Part shown: piece after piece, positions 6,143 to 14,229 of the stretch | How positions within the stretch are numbered: the first letter of the stretch is position 1 | How the letters are laid out: every line of letters starts with the position of its first letter | Virus record (IMG/VR): IMGVR_UViG_3300032242_002123 | Span: 1 to 64,000 of that record | Length of the DNA stretch: 64,000 nucleotides | Source of the DNA: a virus | Reading direction: 5' to 3' (one strand) | Notes under the pieces: generated by a model | What the model was told of the DNA's origin: nothing | Databases searched by the model: none | The model's input: only the letters and a program-made list of their open reading frames with translations | Program-made: the position numbers and the translations under genes

Positions 6143-8164
6143 ATGGACTGCACAGATCCAAATAATATAACATGTGATTGTAGTCTATTAAATGATTTCG
6201 GTTACTGTAATGGTGAAGTTATACCAGATTCTTTTGGAGGCTTTTGTGAAAACGATTGTATTACAAATGGTCCATATTGTTGTTTTACTGGTAGTAATGG
6301 TATTTGTCAAAATCAATATTCTCTATTGACTTATTGTTATCCAGAAATAGATCCTAACGGGACTCCTTGTACAGCAGAGGATCTAGATGCTCTTAGATAT
6401 TGTTTTGGAACTTGCAACGACCAGTACGCTTGCGGAGAAGATCAATACGGATGCCTTTTTGATTATGTTGGCAGTGGTTGTGGAATAGATATTTGTGGAA
6501 GTTATGGTAGCAATAATTGCGGAGGAGTTACCGACCCATGCCAATGCGGATGCCAAAGTTATGATGATTTTAGTGTCTGTGGTGGATCTTGTTTTTATAT
6601 TGATGGAGTTTGTGGAGAGAGTGGTGGTGTATGTCAATATGATCTAGGTTGTGGATGCGGTAATCATGCTCCTTATTCTGGAACTTCAAATTGCGATTTA
6701 TGTAATTGTGGTGGGGGTGATCCATGTTCTGATTTTGGTTGCGGTTGTGGAAATCCAAATGTTCCGGGTTGTAATATTTTAGGCTCTTGTAACTATAGTC
6801 AATCTGCTGGTTGTGATGATGGAAGTTGTTATTGGGGTTGCAATGATATTAATGCAAGAAACTATCATAATGATTGCAACTCTTGCTGGTATGTAGATTG
6901 TAATGATATTTTTGCTTGTAACTATGATCAAAATTCTTTTGGACCTAACGAATGTACATATCCAATAGATTTACTTCACAATTGCGATGGAAGTTGTAAT
7001 CAAACTAATGATGACTGTAATGTATGTGGAGGTTCTTGTTTTAGTGGTTGCTGTGTTAACGGTAACGGTAACGGTGGTTCTTGTGGTTCCACTAATGTAA
7101 CAGATTATTTTGGTAATGGCTGCTGTAGTGATACAATAGGAACAGATATTTTAGGTAATAGTCTCTGTAATGGTTATGGTCCTTATTGCACTGATGCTAC
7201 AGCTTGTAGTGAAGATATTAATGGTTGTTTTTATAAAGCATGTAATGGGAATTGTACAAGTCGCACCAAAACACTTTGGCCTAATTGCGCTCAACCTTCA
7301 ATACAGCCTTCTGTGCTTGTTTCTTATAAAGTAGGAGCATTACCAGTTCCGAAAAACCCAAATGATCCAGCACTTAAAAATGTTCTTCTTGCACAAAATA
7401 CAAATTTCCCATTGATACTTCAAGCTGGTTTGGGGTCTACACCTAGACCCTCACACACCCCAACACCTACACCGTCATCAACTCCGACACCTACACCAAC
7501 ACCTACTCCAACACCTACTCCAACTCCAACACCACTACCGTTAGGTGTTGTACCATTCAGAACAGTAGGTGCTGATACATTTACGGTTCCGTCTGGAGTA
7601 TTTGGACTAAGTGCTTTAGTTGTCGCTGGTGGTGGTGCAAGTAATGGTGGTGCTGGTGGTTTAATTTTTGAAACACTGAGTGTTACTCCGGGTGATATAA
7701 TCAATGTTTTTGTAGGTGATGGCGGAACCGCTGGCAATAATGGTCAAAATTCCATTTTTGGTTCTTTAACTGCTATTGGTGGTGGTTCTGGTGCTGGTGG
7801 TTTTGGTAATGGACATGATGGTGGTTCTGGTGGTGGTGCTGCTGCTTTTGGTGGGCCACATACTGGCGGTGTTAATACACCAAATCAAGGACATAGAGGT
7901 GGGAACGCTGAAGGAATATCTCACGGTGGTGGTGGTGGTGCTGGTGGTGTTGGTCAGAATGGTACTTATTCCGGTAGCGGTAATGGTGGTAGAGGATTGT
8001 CATTTGATATATCTGGAACACCTACATATTATGCTGGTGGTGGTGGTGTAGTTGGTGGTCTTGGTGGTGGAGGAAGTAGTGGTCAAGATGGTTCCCCAAA
8101 TACTGGTGGTGGTGGAGGTTTTCGTGCAAATGGAGGATCTGGTATTGTTATTATAAAATATTAA
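6143..8164 (+). CDS. Cys-rich, Pro/Thr-linked, Gly-rich adhesin (673 aa)
   Basis: Three parts are visible. Residues 1-390 hold roughly 80 cysteines in irregular repeats, including units like FACNYDQNSFGPNECTY and GCDDGSCYWGC that recall Cys-containing repeats of secreted Bacteroidota proteins. About residues 432-467 are a PTPTPT linker. About 475-673 form a glycine-rich domain (poly-Gly runs) of the type found in phage receptor-binding tips. It is probably a tail fibre or receptor-binding protein. A Shine-Dalgarno AAGGAG (6128-6133) sits 9 nt before the start, unusual in this window. High Cys content is odd for a protein folded in bacterial cytoplasm. Confidence 0.75.
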   Translation: MDCTDPNNITCDCSLLNDFGYCNGEVIPDSFGGFCENDCITNGPYCCFTGSNGICQNQYSLLTYCYPEIDPNGTPCTAEDLDALRYCFGTCNDQYACGEDQYGCLFDYVGSGCGIDICGSYGSNNCGGVTDPCQCGCQSYDDFSVCGGSCFYIDGVCGESGGVCQYDLGCGCGNHAPYSGTSNCDLCNCGGGDPCSDFGCGCGNPNVPGCNILGSCNYSQSAGCDDGSCYWGCNDINARNYHNDCNSCWYVDCNDIFACNYDQNSFGPNECTYPIDLLHNCDGSCNQTNDDCNVCGGSCFSGCCVNGNGNGGSCGSTNVTDYFGNGCCSDTIGTDILGNSLCNGYGPYCTDATACSEDINGCFYKACNGNCTSRTKTLWPNCAQPSIQPSVLVSYKVGALPVPKNPNDPALKNVLLAQNTNFPLILQAGLGSTPRPSHTPTPTPSSTPTPTPTPTPTPTPTPTPLPLGVVPFRTVGADTFTVPSGVFGLSALVVAGGGASNGGAGGLIFETLSVTPGDIINVFVGDGGTAGNNGQNSIFGSLTAIGGGSGAGGFGNGHDGGSGGGAAAFGGPHTGGVNTPNQGHRGGNAEGISHGGGGGAGGVGQNGTYSGSGNGGRGLSFDISGTPTYYAGGGGVVGGLGGGGSSGQDGSPNTGGGGGFRANGGSGIVIIKY

Positions 8165-8177
8165 TGTAAATAAATAC

Positions 8178-8417
8178 ATGCAAGAACCAAACTTATCTAC
8201 CAAAATAGTTAGTCTCGGAAAAGCAATTATGAATGAAACAAAAGCAATAGTCCAAGGACAAGAACCAGTTAGTAATGATGAACAAGTCAGAAGACTTAAT
8301 ATTTGCATGGGTTGTGCATATTACGATAATGGAAAATGTTTAATTTGTGGTTGTAATATGAATTTAAAAACTGGATTACGTTCCGCAAATTGTCCTCATA
8401 CTCCACCGAAATGGTAA
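8178..8417 (+). CDS. Small Cys-cluster protein, zinc-knuckle type (79 aa)
   Basis: Residues about 42-79 read C-x2-C-x7-C-x2-C-G-C, then a Cys near NCPH and a terminal PPKW. The four to six cysteines suggest a zinc site. A paralogue with the same C-terminal design (CGC, NCP, GKW) lies at 46708 behind the hub gene. Both are small and sit next to tail genes, so a virion assembly role is possible; function unknown. The sequence TAAATAAATAC just before the start resembles the late element. Confidence 0.7.
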   Translation: MQEPNLSTKIVSLGKAIMNETKAIVQGQEPVSNDEQVRRLNICMGCAYYDNGKCLICGCNMNLKTGLRSANCPHTPPKW

Positions 8418-8552
8418 AAAATATTATTGATTTTTATTTTTCAAAGATAAATATAACAAACCGATAAACGATTAAACCCAAGCTCAAATGCAATTTGAAA
8501 GCAAATGAATGAGGGACTTCGCTAAAGTACATAACCAAACAAAAATAAAATT

Positions 8553-8747
8553 ATGTCAATTCAACTTCAAGCTCAACCAAAGGCAGCTAACGCTGCTCTT
8601 TCTGAAGCTGATGTAGCTGCTATTGTTACAGCACTTTCAGGTGTAGTAACTCTCCCAGAGGGTGAAACATTTGCTAATGTTTTAGCATTAAACGTTACCA
8701 TTCAGCCAACAGGTACAGGTGTCTTAAATGTACGTTTCAATAAGTAA
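8553..8747 (+). CDS. Small abundant-type virion protein candidate (64 aa)
   Basis: A 64-residue protein starting MSIQLQAQPKAANAALSEAD. Its N-terminus matches those at 12205 (MSINVVTQPQQTVSLSA) and 12542 (MSIQLPKINFNQLSA). It stands alone between a long, foldable leader (8440-8552, following a GATAAATAT element) and an intrinsic terminator, an arrangement suited to high expression. Possibly a fibre-associated or decoration protein. No family recognised. Confidence 0.65.
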   Translation: MSIQLQAQPKAANAALSEADVAAIVTALSGVVTLPEGETFANVLALNVTIQPTGTGVLNVRFNK

Positions 8748-8768
8748 CATTTAAAATATAAAGGTCAC

Positions 8769-8806
8769 AAACACCCCGAAGTTAAATCTTTGGGGTGTTT
8801 TTGTTT
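8769..8806 (+). terminator. Intrinsic terminator
   Basis: Stem ACACCCC (8771-8777) with GGGGTGT (8792-8798), partly extended inward, followed by a T-rich tract. It closes the 64-aa gene. Confidence 0.85.
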
Positions 8807-8844
8807 ATGAAACGTTACTATTCAAGTATAAGTATTTTCAATAT

Positions 8845-9354
8845 ATGAATCTCACGCCAAAAGTTTCCCAAATTCCATATAATCCGAATGTTGCCCTTAA
8901 TAATTCTTGGATTACGATTGAAAATGATCAAAATAGACCTTTATTTGCACAGGCTACATATATTACTAATGTTCAGGATATTGATTATCAAATTGGGTTA
9001 TTAATAAATGAAATAAAAGAATTAAATAACCGTAATGGATTTGATGTTATTGATGATACTAATCCACATTTTGGTGATTATTCAATTCTTAAATTAATAG
9101 CGGATACAAAGTTTACAGATGTTAGTGCGAATAATGCAACGGTAGGAAATCTTTCTGCATACGAATTACCACAAGGTTTTGAATTAAATGGAAGAATTAA
9201 AGGATTCCAATTACAATACGGTGCTGTTATTGCATATAAAGAACTAGATGAATATCGTTTTGATAACAGTGTTATTGGTATTGATGGAAAAGAACTTGTT
9301 TCCCTAACAGGTGATGCGTTAAATCCTGTAGCGATTGTAACTATTACTCCTTAA
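8845..9354 (+). CDS. Fibre-cluster protein (169 aa)
   Basis: The first 40 residues share SW...PLFAQATY with the protein at 5853, a likely common attachment module. The rest is mixed alpha/beta with no recognised motif. It lies between two fibre-type genes, suggesting an adaptor or short-fibre function. The element ATAAGTATT is 12 nt before the ATG and there is no Shine-Dalgarno sequence. Confidence 0.6.
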   Translation: MNLTPKVSQIPYNPNVALNNSWITIENDQNRPLFAQATYITNVQDIDYQIGLLINEIKELNNRNGFDVIDDTNPHFGDYSILKLIADTKFTDVSANNATVGNLSAYELPQGFELNGRIKGFQLQYGAVIAYKELDEYRFDNSVIGIDGKELVSLTGDALNPVAIVTITP

Positions 9355-9401
9355 TATTTTTAATTGAATTGGTATAAACTCAAGGTAAATATTCATATAT
9401 T

Positions 9402-12092
9402 ATGGCAACAACAACAAAAACATTCCCAAGCTTCACAACAAATACAACACCGACTTCTGGTGATTATTTAGTAGGTTATTTCGCAGATGGTTCACAAGAA
9501 TTCAAAGCAACAGTAAACACTATCGGTGCAAATGTATCCGATGCAAGTGGTAATATTGTTGCAAGACAAGGTAATAACACAGCTTCTGGTGGTTATACAG
9601 TAGTTGCTGGTGGTAAAAATAATAATGTTGGAACTTGCTATGACGTAATTGCTGGTGGTCTTCAAAACACTGTTAATGTAGGCCCAACAAATACATATGG
9701 ATGTTCATTTGTTGGTGGTGGTTTTAATAATACCGTTGATGGTCAAGCTTCAGTAATTGTTGGTGGTGCAAATAATCATATAGATAATGATGCATGTTAC
9801 AGTACTGTTGTTGGTGGTTCTGATAACTCAGCAAAATTTAATAATTCATTCGTAGGTGGTGGTTGTAATAACGTTGCTGGAACCCAACATGCAGTAGTAG
9901 TTGGTGGTAAAGATAACGTTTCTTGTAGTACAGCAAGTGGCCCTCAAAACTCACCTTTCGTTGGTGCTGGTCATGATAACAAAGCTTGTGGTTATTGGAA
10001 TCCAGTAGTAGTTGGTGGTGCTTATAACTGTGCAACAGGAAGTAATACCTTTGTTGGTGGTGGTTGTAGAAATCGTGCACAAGGTTATCATTCAGTAGTT
10101 ACTGGTGGTAATGATAATACAGCTTATAATAGTAATGATACCATTTCTGGTGGTGGTGATAATAAAACATGTAGCACTGAGTGGGGTGGTAATACAATTT
10201 CTGGTGGTTATTCTAACTGCACTGGTGATAATGTGGGAACTGGTTCCGCAACAATTGGTGGCGGTGGACAAAATTCCGCTTCTGGATATTATTCAACAAT
10301 TGGTGGTGGTTATAATAACTATACTAATGATGAATGTACAACAGTTGCTGGTGGTGCAGATAACTCGGTTTATGATATTTATTCAACAGTTGGTGGTGGT
10401 AGAATAAACCATGTTTATGGTTCTTGTTCAACAATTGCTGGTGGTGCTTATAACTATATTAACGGTCAAGCAGCAACAATCGGTGGTGGACATGCAAACT
10501 ATGCAACTGATGAACATGCAGCAATTTTTGCTGGTGCTCATAACTGTGCAGACGCTTTAAATGCAACAGTAGTTGGTGGTTATCGTAACTGTGCATTAGG
10601 TCAAGATTCATTTGTTGGTGCTGGTCAACATAATACAGCCTTTGGTTATTCCGCAACAATTGCTGGTGGTTGCTGTAACTATGCTGGTGATGCTAATATC
10701 TTTAATGGTGGTGCAACAGTTGGTGGTGGTTGGTGTAATGCTGCCGTAGCTTGCTTTGGTGGTGCAACAATTGCTGGTGGTCACAATAACATTGCAATTG
10801 GTTGTTGGAATCCAACAGTCGGTGGTGGTAGTAAGAACGTAGCAGTTGGTAGTAACACAACAGTTTCTGGTGGTTATTGCAACCATGCTTACGGTTATCA
10901 CTCAATTGTTGCTGGTGGTACATGTAACTCTGCTACTGGTAATCATGCATCAATCGGTGGTGGTTATTGCAACGTTGCTGGTGCTATTGAATGTATCTAT
11001 GTAGATTCATCAGTTCCTACCTCTTCTGGTTGGTTCTATGGACAATCTTGTGGTGGAGATTGGTATCTTGCAAAGGAAAACGGAGATGCTTGCATTGTTC
11101 GTGTTAATAGTGGATTAAAGCAATGTTGGAATCTTGTTGATAACCAAGAAGAGACTATATCTTTTTATAATGATAATTTCTTAGAAAATGATGCTTGGTA
11201 TGCCTGTCATAATTATACTTTAAATTATGTTAGCACAAATCGTTCATATGATTCAACAGTTGGTGGTGGTTATTGCAATATTGCATTAGGTACTGATGAT
11301 ACTGTTTCTGGTGGTTCTTACAACGTAACAACTGGTAGTTTTGCTTATACTTGCGCACCGAATGCAATTAGCTGTGGTAATACAAATACAATTTCTGGTG
11401 GTTATGGTAATTCAACAGTATTAGGTTCTTGTAACACAATTTCTGGCGGTTACGGAAACGGTGGCATATTCAATGTTGGTACAACAATTTCTGGTGGTTA
11501 TAACAATACTGCTTTTGGTTCCGAACTTTCAACAATTGGTGGTGGTAAAAATAACTTTGTAACTGATGTTTATACAACAGTTTCAGGTGGTTGCGGAAAC
11601 TCTGCTGTAAGTTGCAAAGCAACAGTAAGTGGTGGTGCTCATAACCATGCAACTGGTCAATATTCAGTAATCGCTGGTGGTGGTCATCATTGTGCATCTG
11701 GTAGACATTCAACAATTGCTGGTGGTCGTTGTAACATAGCTTCAGGTAATTGTTCATCAATCCTTGGTGGTATTAATAATAGTACAGATGAATATGACAA
11801 TGCTCATATTATTGGTTCTGGTATCACAGCAAATAAACCTAACTTCACTTTTGTTAATAACTTAGATGTTGATGGTGAGGTATATGTCGGTGATACTATT
11901 AATACTAATGCTGTCTATGGTGGTAGTACCTTATCATTAGGTGTATCTGGTCAAGAAGTTATTAAAGCTGATAACCACTCTGGTAAAAGAGCTATTACAT
12001 ATCTTAGAATGACAAGTCAAAACGGTCTTTCATCATTCAATGTTACAATTGACAATTCTGGTCAATTAGTAGCAACTAGAAATGATGCATAA
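9402..12092 (+). CDS. YadA-head-like repeat tail fibre (896 aa)
   Basis: After about 50 N-terminal residues, most of the protein is a long series of short repeats of the form GGG-x-x-N-x-A-x-G-x-x-S-T-(I/V), each one or two turns. This is the hallmark of left-handed parallel beta-roll or trimeric YadA-type head repeats. One non-repeat insertion lies near residues 530-620. The last 110 residues (from about VNNLDVDGEVYVGDTI) look like a phage fibre C-terminal foot or chaperone-like region. About 35-40 cysteines recur at equivalent repeat positions, often directly before Asn (GGYCN, GGGCNN). Probable long tail fibre. The TAAATATT element lies 10 nt upstream of the ATG. Confidence 0.75.
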   Translation: MATTTKTFPSFTTNTTPTSGDYLVGYFADGSQEFKATVNTIGANVSDASGNIVARQGNNTASGGYTVVAGGKNNNVGTCYDVIAGGLQNTVNVGPTNTYGCSFVGGGFNNTVDGQASVIVGGANNHIDNDACYSTVVGGSDNSAKFNNSFVGGGCNNVAGTQHAVVVGGKDNVSCSTASGPQNSPFVGAGHDNKACGYWNPVVVGGAYNCATGSNTFVGGGCRNRAQGYHSVVTGGNDNTAYNSNDTISGGGDNKTCSTEWGGNTISGGYSNCTGDNVGTGSATIGGGGQNSASGYYSTIGGGYNNYTNDECTTVAGGADNSVYDIYSTVGGGRINHVYGSCSTIAGGAYNYINGQAATIGGGHANYATDEHAAIFAGAHNCADALNATVVGGYRNCALGQDSFVGAGQHNTAFGYSATIAGGCCNYAGDANIFNGGATVGGGWCNAAVACFGGATIAGGHNNIAIGCWNPTVGGGSKNVAVGSNTTVSGGYCNHAYGYHSIVAGGTCNSATGNHASIGGGYCNVAGAIECIYVDSSVPTSSGWFYGQSCGGDWYLAKENGDACIVRVNSGLKQCWNLVDNQEETISFYNDNFLENDAWYACHNYTLNYVSTNRSYDSTVGGGYCNIALGTDDTVSGGSYNVTTGSFAYTCAPNAISCGNTNTISGGYGNSTVLGSCNTISGGYGNGGIFNVGTTISGGYNNTAFGSELSTIGGGKNNFVTDVYTTVSGGCGNSAVSCKATVSGGAHNHATGQYSVIAGGGHHCASGRHSTIAGGRCNIASGNCSSILGGINNSTDEYDNAHIIGSGITANKPNFTFVNNLDVDGEVYVGDTINTNAVYGGSTLSLGVSGQEVIKADNHSGKRAITYLRMTSQNGLSSFNVTIDNSGQLVATRNDA

Positions 12093-12138
12093 AAAGTTAC
12101 TAGAAATAGTAACAAATAAAGATAAATATTAATAGAAA

Positions 12139-12179
12139 GGAATCGCCCCCTGCGAGTGCAGGGGGGATAAAACGATTCC
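12139..12179 (+). promoter_or_regulatory. Strong 5' leader hairpin of the 79-aa gene
   Basis: GGAATCG pairs with CGATTCC (7 bp), and inside it CCCCCTGC pairs with GCAGGGGG (8 bp) closed by a GAGT loop, with a 7-nt bulge on the 3' side. It begins shortly after a GATAAATATTA element and about 26 nt remain before the ATG. A stabilising 5' mRNA structure is the simplest reading. Confidence 0.75.
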
Positions 12180-12204
12180 ATAAACAACTAACCAATATAC
12201 ACAC

Positions 12205-12444
12205 ATGAGCATAAATGTCGTAACACAACCTCAACAGACTGTATCTCTCTCCGCAGTAGAAGTAATTGCAGTAAGAGATCTTTTCAACGAGAAGACAATC
12301 ATCGCCAGAATCAAAGGTCTCCCAAGACCAGTTGTTCTCTGGACAGGTGAAGCAGATTACACAGCCGCTGGTGATTGGACAAACGCAACTGCAACAGCAA
12401 AAGCTACAGCAGTTCTTTCCTTGTCCTCAATCCCTTGGGCATAA
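12205..12444 (+). CDS. Small, probably very highly expressed protein (79 aa)
   Basis: A 79-residue protein starting MSINVVTQPQQTVSLSAVEV, related at its N-terminus to the products at 8553 and 12542. Codon use is richer in C-ending codons (ATC, CTC, GCC, AAC) than in neighbouring genes, as expected for strong expression. The gene has its own late-type element, a strong leader hairpin and a strong terminator. The role may be virion decoration or fibre association; not recognised. Confidence 0.7.
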   Translation: MSINVVTQPQQTVSLSAVEVIAVRDLFNEKTIIARIKGLPRPVVLWTGEADYTAAGDWTNATATAKATAVLSLSSIPWA

Positions 12445-12469
12445 GTTAACAATAACTTAAAAACACAGA

Positions 12470-12501
12470 AAGACACTCTTTAATTAGAGTGTCTTTTTTT
12501 T
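12470..12501 (+). terminator. Intrinsic terminator
   Basis: AAGACACTCT-TTAATT-AGAGTGTCTT, a perfect 10-bp stem running into a T tract. Confidence 0.92.
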
Positions 12502-12541
12502 AAAAAAAGAGTTTATACAAATGATAAATATTAATGTACCC

Positions 12542-14179
12542 ATGAGCATACAACTACCAAAAATAAACTTCAATCAATTATCCGCAGTGGATATTAATAG
12601 TATAAACCCTAATGATGTTATTAACTATAATAATAGTTGTCAACCAGCTATAAGGTGGTTATATACTGCTGAAGATGGTAAAGATCTTGAAGGAAAAACT
12701 GGATCATTAAGAAATGGAGATCCATTACCAAAAGGAAAAGTTAATCCAGATATAAATCCAAACGTAACAACAACTGTATTAGCAAGTTCTATAGATTGGT
12801 CTTTACAAAGTTATTATTATGGATGGGGTGATGTTGTTAGTAATGCAAATCAAGGTGATAAAGCTTTAGGTGATGGTCAAACAATTGTTATAGTTAATAA
12901 ATTCGGATCTAAATATGCATTGCAAGATTTGCAAACCTTTGCGGCAAATTATCCCAGTATGCCAGCACCTAAACTTCAAATAATTAATTTAGAAGATGTA
13001 TATCCTAGTCTTGGTAAATTTAGTTGGGATTATTTTAAAAATAGTAATGATCAAGAATTAAAAAGAGCAGCAGTTGGATGGGCTTCGGAGACTAGTTTAG
13101 ATTTACAAGCTGCTTGGATGATGGCACCCAAAGCTAATATAATTTTAGTTGTTACTCCATATGCATCAGGTTGTGATACTACACTTCTTGGTATGCAGTA
13201 TGCAATTAATAGCCTTAGTGCAAAAAATATATCATGCAGCTGGGGGTATGATGAAAGAGACTTAATTTCACAAAATAAATCTTCAATACAATATACACAT
13301 CCTACTTTCTTTTTTGATGATAATAGTACTATGAGATTTGCATCATTATCAGGAATAGAATTTGTTATATATTTTGAACATTTTGTTCTTGAAAAAAGAA
13401 TATGTTCTTATACTGTTGCAACTGGTGATAAAGGTGGTCAGTTAATGTATCCAGCATCATCTCCTAATTCTTTAGCAATTGGTGGTACACAATTTTATAA
13501 TACTTATGAAAATAATGTTTCTACTGGACTTTTTAATGAAACCTTATGGCCTCATGCAGCTTGTGGTGTAACTAATTTTTTCAATAGACCATCATATCAA
13601 GATTCTTTTAACTTAAATACAAGAAGATCAGTACCCGATATATCTTATAATTCCGGAACTGGCGTTCAAATATTTTTCACCAATCCTTTTAATGCTCTTG
13701 GAACTGGCACATACATATATTCAGCCGGGACAAGTGCAGCTACACCACAAATAGCATCATTTTTGGCTGTATTAAAAGCAACCAATTCTTTATCTGCTTT
13801 GAACGATCCAACAATTAAAAATTTATTTTATGGTAATGCTAGAAGCAATTATTCTTTATATTTTAATGATATAAAAACAGGAACTACTGCTAATGAAGGT
13901 TATCAGAATCAATCAGCTGCAAATGGATTTGATGTTGCTACTGGATTAGGAAGTCCAAAAATTAATAAATTTGTTACTTTTATACCATCAAGTCCAACTC
14001 CAACTCCAACTAAAACCAAAACACCTACTCCAACTCCAACTCCAACTAAAACATCTACACCAACTCCAACTAAAACACCAACTCCAACTAAAACACCAAC
14101 TCCAACTAAAACACCAACTCCAACTAAAACACCTACTCCAACTAAAACACCTACTCCTACTGCTACTAGACGTAGATAA
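12542..14179 (+). CDS. Sedolisin-like (S53 family) serine-carboxyl protease with Pro/Thr tail (545 aa)
   Basis: All S53 signatures are present. E183 and D187 lie in ASETSLDLQAAW (Glu-x3-Asp). D296 is in ATGDKGG, followed by YPASSPNSLAIGGT. The nucleophile S398 is in AGTSAATP. A calcium-site-like C-terminal segment ends in GFDVATGLGSP. A Ser-Glu-Asp peptidase of this type cleaves proteins, usually at acid pH. There is no long propeptide and no signal peptide: the first 20 residues instead match the small proteins at 8553 and 12205. The C-terminus is a (PTPTKT)n tail ending in TATRRR. The ATG at 12542 is preferred to 12521, which overlaps the GATAAATATTA element. Probably a virion-bound protease near tail fibres; location is inferred. 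Confidence 0.85.
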   Translation: MSIQLPKINFNQLSAVDINSINPNDVINYNNSCQPAIRWLYTAEDGKDLEGKTGSLRNGDPLPKGKVNPDINPNVTTTVLASSIDWSLQSYYYGWGDVVSNANQGDKALGDGQTIVIVNKFGSKYALQDLQTFAANYPSMPAPKLQIINLEDVYPSLGKFSWDYFKNSNDQELKRAAVGWASETSLDLQAAWMMAPKANIILVVTPYASGCDTTLLGMQYAINSLSAKNISCSWGYDERDLISQNKSSIQYTHPTFFFDDNSTMRFASLSGIEFVIYFEHFVLEKRICSYTVATGDKGGQLMYPASSPNSLAIGGTQFYNTYENNVSTGLFNETLWPHAACGVTNFFNRPSYQDSFNLNTRRSVPDISYNSGTGVQIFFTNPFNALGTGTYIYSAGTSAATPQIASFLAVLKATNSLSALNDPTIKNLFYGNARSNYSLYFNDIKTGTTANEGYQNQSAANGFDVATGLGSPKINKFVTFIPSSPTPTPTKTKTPTPTPTPTKTSTPTPTKTPTPTKTPTPTKTPTPTKTPTPTKTPTPTATRRR

Positions 14180-14193
14180 TTTAAATAAAATAG

Positions 14194-14222
14194 TTGACTT
14201 CACGAAACATCCCATCTATTAT
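14194..14222 (+). promoter_or_regulatory. Sigma70-like promoter overlapped by a palindrome
   Basis: TTGACT (14194-14199), 17-nt spacer, TATTAT (14217-14222), then 7 nt to the ATG at 14230. An inverted repeat at 14208-14232 (CATCCCATCTA and TAGGTGGGATG, loop TTA) covers the -10 region and the start codon. It could be an operator, an mRNA hairpin, or part of a terminator for the protease gene. Confidence 0.65.
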
Positions 14223-14229
14223 AGGTGGG

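Noticed and set aside
7420-8308. Several long ORFs in other frames of the adhesin gene (7420-7737 minus, 7776-8051 plus, 8000-8308 minus)
   Set aside because: They are low-complexity shadows of Pro/Thr and Gly repeats (poly-Val, poly-Thr) and conflict with the strong main frame.
9838-11760. Alternative-frame ORFs and CRISPR-like periodicity inside the fibre gene
   Set aside because: The repeats are irregular coding repeats of a YadA-like protein; there are no equal-length unique spacers and no cas genes.
12521-12541. ATG at 12521 as start of the protease
   Set aside because: It is part of the GATAAATATTA element; the ATG at 12542 aligns with the starts of the two related small proteins.
14194-14229. 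TTG start at 14194 for the PurA homologue
   Set aside because: The TTG is part of the -35 hexamer; the ATG at 14230 fits both the promoter and the PurA N-terminus.
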